This document shows, one piece after another, positions 4,809-6,659 of a DNA stretch of 6,659 nucleotides (position 1 is its first letter; each line of letters opens with the position of its first letter). The notes beneath the pieces are model-generated. The model was not told the origin of the DNA, ran no database searches, and saw nothing but the letters and a program-made list of their open reading frames with translations. The translations under genes and the position numbers were made by a program. Source of the stretch: an uncultured Prevotella sp. (GTDB lineage Bacteria; Bacteroidota; Bacteroidia; Bacteroidales; Bacteroidaceae); assembly GCA_937880835.1 (NCBI GenBank), contig CALGRN010000357.1, forward strand, positions 1 to 6,659. Direction: 5' to 3'.

Positions 4809-6659
4809 TTAAAGTCCTCTCTTTTTGCGTTCCAACTCTTCACGCTTACGTTGCATTTCCTGCTGCTGTTTCTGCATTGCTTCGAGACGTGCAGCAAGCC
4901 CGCTCATTTTCTTCGGGTTATTTTTATTCTCCTGATATCTGGCTTCAAGAATGGCGAGCAATTTTTCTTCATTGGTCGTTTTTCGCAAAGTCCACATTAT
5001 AGCGGCACTGAAAAACAGACTGACGAAATAATAGAAATTAAGTCCTGAGCTGTAATCATTGAACATGAAGAAGAACATCACTGGCATAAAATACATCATC
5101 CACTGCATAATCTTCATTTGTTCTGCCTGCTGTCCTATCATTTGGTCTTTTTGTTGACGCATAGTCATCCAAGTATAAAGAACATTGGCTATACAGAAAA
5201 GAATACATGTAAGGCTCAAATGATCGCCTATAAGCCATATATTGTTTTGCCATTCAATTATCGGATCATATGTTGACAAATCTTTTATCCAAAGAAAACT
5301 CTCTCCACGAAGTTGTATTGCATTAGGCACAAAATTGAACATTGCAATCCATATTGGAGCCTGAATGAGCATCGGCAGACATCCGGAAAGAGGACTTACT
5401 CCATATTTTGAGTACATAGCCATCATTGCTTGTTGTTTCTGCATTTGGTCTTCCGGCTTGTCATATTGCTTTGTAGCTTCATCCAATTTAGGTTTCAATA
5501 CTCTCATCTTAGCAGAACTCATATAGCTTTTCTTAACAAGCGGGAATGTAATAACTTTCAAAAGCAGAGTTATAAGTATAAGGACTATACCCATATTTAT
5601 ATTCATTCCCGTAAGCCAATCAAATACATAGAGAGTAAACCAACGGTTTATTATTCGGAATAAGGGCCAACCAAGATTAACAAGGCGTTGCATTTCAAGT
5701 TCCTTACCAAATTTACTTTGTTCATCTACGTTTTGCAACAGTCTGAAATCATTAGGTCCGAAATAGAACTCAAACTCTGATGGTGTCTTACCGGAGGGAT
5801 CGAAGAAAGTTTTCATTTTTGCCTCGTACTGTTTAAGATAACCTGATCCTTTCTCCTGAGAAACGCTTGTCATAAGTGAATTTGCTGCAAAATCACTTTT
5901 TGAAATCATAACAGCACTGAAAAATTGGTTCTTGAAAGCGACCCAATCAAGCCTTTCTTCTATATTCTCATCCACTTTATCGGAAGTCTCGCTCAAATAA
6001 TCCGTACCTCCGTCTTTTTCCTTATAAGTGAGTGTGGCGTAACGGTTTTCAAAAGTAAATCCTTTCTCCTGCTGACGGCATTTGTCTTTCCATACTATGT
6101 CCATAGTATTATAATTAGGACTGAAAATACCATTCATACCATTAGCCTGCAACGAAAAATGAAGCATATAGTCCTTGCTTAATAGATATTTAAGCACCAA
6201 AGTTCTGCCTTTTCCTGCATCGGCTGTCATGACAACAGTGGAATCAGTAATCTCAGATGGAGTGAAAAACATATCCGATGTTACGATATTGTCTTCTTTG
6301 GCAGCAAGCATGAACTTCATGCTCTGTTCTTTTTCATCGAACAGAGTAATATCTTTATTGCCGTTCCTGTCTTTGAAATTTTTGATAACAGCCTTAGTGA
6401 TTGTTCCGCCTTTTGTGTTTAATGTAAGTTCTATTTTGCTGTTCTTCAACACTATATTACGAGCACTGCCATTCATTGCGCTGTAAAACAGAGAGGAAGA
6501 ATCGCTCTTTGCTTCTGCAACAGCCTTTTCTTTTGCCGCTTTCTCTGATTCTTTACGCATCTGCTCCGCCTTGCGTTGGGCTGCCTGCTCTTTCTCTACT
6601 TGCTCTTGTTGAGCTTTCTTTTCTTCTTCAGAAGGCTGACTGTACCAACTGAAACCAAT
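4809..6659 (-). CDS. yidC: Membrane protein insertase YidC, 5' end cut by window edge
   Basis: YidC inserts and folds inner-membrane proteins, alone or with SecYEG. The frame stays open to the window edge, giving 616 residues that begin with IGFSWYSQPSEEE, the end of TM1; about 16-18 N-terminal residues are probably missing. Numbering from the first visible residue, 9-52 is a charged Glu/Lys/Gln linker likely to be coiled, about 65-325 is the periplasmic P1 domain, and TM2 (about 355-375) carries Lys368 where E. coli has groove Arg366. The cytoplasmic C1 hairpin (376-425) includes SSAKMRVLKPKL, followed by TM3 (GCLPMLIQAPIWIAMF), TM4 (about 474-496), TM5 (about 517-535) and TM6 (SGLNFYYFVSLFFSA). 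The tail (559-616) is very basic, ending RKREELERKKRGL, and suits ribosome binding. An in-frame ATG at 6560 is internal and would lose TM1. Its promoter lies outside the window; pyrG is often next to yidC in Bacteroidales, but this cannot be seen here. Confidence 0.97.
   Translation of the reverse strand: MGFSWYSQPSEEEKKAQQEQVEKEQAAQRKAEQMRKESEKAAKEKAVAEAKSDSSSLFYSAMNGSARNIVLKNSKIELTLNTKGGTITKAVIKNFKDRNGNKDITLFDEKEQSMKFMLAAKEDNIVTSDMFFTPSEITDSTVVMTADAGKGRTLVLKYLLSKDYMLHFSLQANGMNGIFSPNYNTMDIVWKDKCRQQEKGFTFENRYATLTYKEKDGGTDYLSETSDKVDENIEERLDWVAFKNQFFSAVMISKSDFAANSLMTSVSQEKGSGYLKQYEAKMKTFFDPSGKTPSEFEFYFGPNDFRLLQNVDEQSKFGKELEMQRLVNLGWPLFRIINRWFTLYVFDWLTGMNINMGIVLILITLLLKVITFPLVKKSYMSSAKMRVLKPKLDEATKQYDKPEDQMQKQQAMMAMYSKYGVSPLSGCLPMLIQAPIWIAMFNFVPNAIQLRGESFLWIKDLSTYDPIIEWQNNIWLIGDHLSLTCILFCIANVLYTWMTMRQQKDQMIGQQAEQMKIMQWMMYFMPVMFFFMFNDYSSGLNFYYFVSLFFSAAIMWTLRKTTNEEKLLAILEARYQENKNNPKKMSGLAARLEAMQKQQQEMQRKREELERKKRGL

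Noticed and set aside
4298..5048. Two plus-strand frames of about 130 codons antisense to dpp5 and yidC
   Set aside because: They mirror well-supported genes, show no coherent domain or signal, and the minus-strand reading matches known families across the full length.
6558..6560. ATG at 6560 as the start of YidC
   Set aside because: The frame continues upstream to the window edge with typical TM1-end and linker sequence; starting here would remove the first membrane helix.

Overview
The window looks like a Bacteroidales chromosome segment, most likely Prevotella/Segatella or a relative. The reasons are a Bacteroidetes-type YidC (long charged N-terminal linker, Lys in the groove helix), a close relative of Porphyromonas gingivalis DPP5, A-rich start contexts without a usual Shine-Dalgarno, and a TTG-N19-TAnnTTTG promoter-like match. 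Genus is inferred from remembered protein similarity, not from a search.

All three convincing genes lie on the minus strand and read right to left: yidC (4809-6659, its 5' end cut by the window edge), dpp5 (2576-4747) and an MFS transporter (910-2532). The gaps are 61 and 43 bp and hold no terminator, so the genes are probably co-transcribed. A strong intrinsic terminator (845-894) closes the unit 15 bp after the transporter stop.

YidC inserts and folds inner-membrane proteins. DPP5 is a secreted periplasmic serine dipeptidyl peptidase that cuts dipeptides from peptide N-termini. The MFS protein resembles animal MFSD1, a lysosomal dipeptide transporter, including a Glu/Arg pair at the same 31-residue spacing. 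The simplest reading is a dipeptide-scavenging pair: DPP5 makes dipeptides in the periplasm and the transporter imports them. The transporter also appears to carry two extra membrane helices between canonical TM7 and TM8, giving 14 predicted helices.

The left 840 bp are very AT-rich and hold no convincing gene. They contain a perfect 17-bp hairpin (137-172), a roughly 400-bp segment bounded by imperfect inverted repeats (about 190-587, MITE-like) with two further internal palindromes and short direct repeats, a forward promoter-like sequence inside one palindrome, and a 17-codon micro-ORF behind an unusually good Shine-Dalgarno. This is the least explained part of the window. I see no CRISPR, tRNA, rRNA, transposase or defence system.
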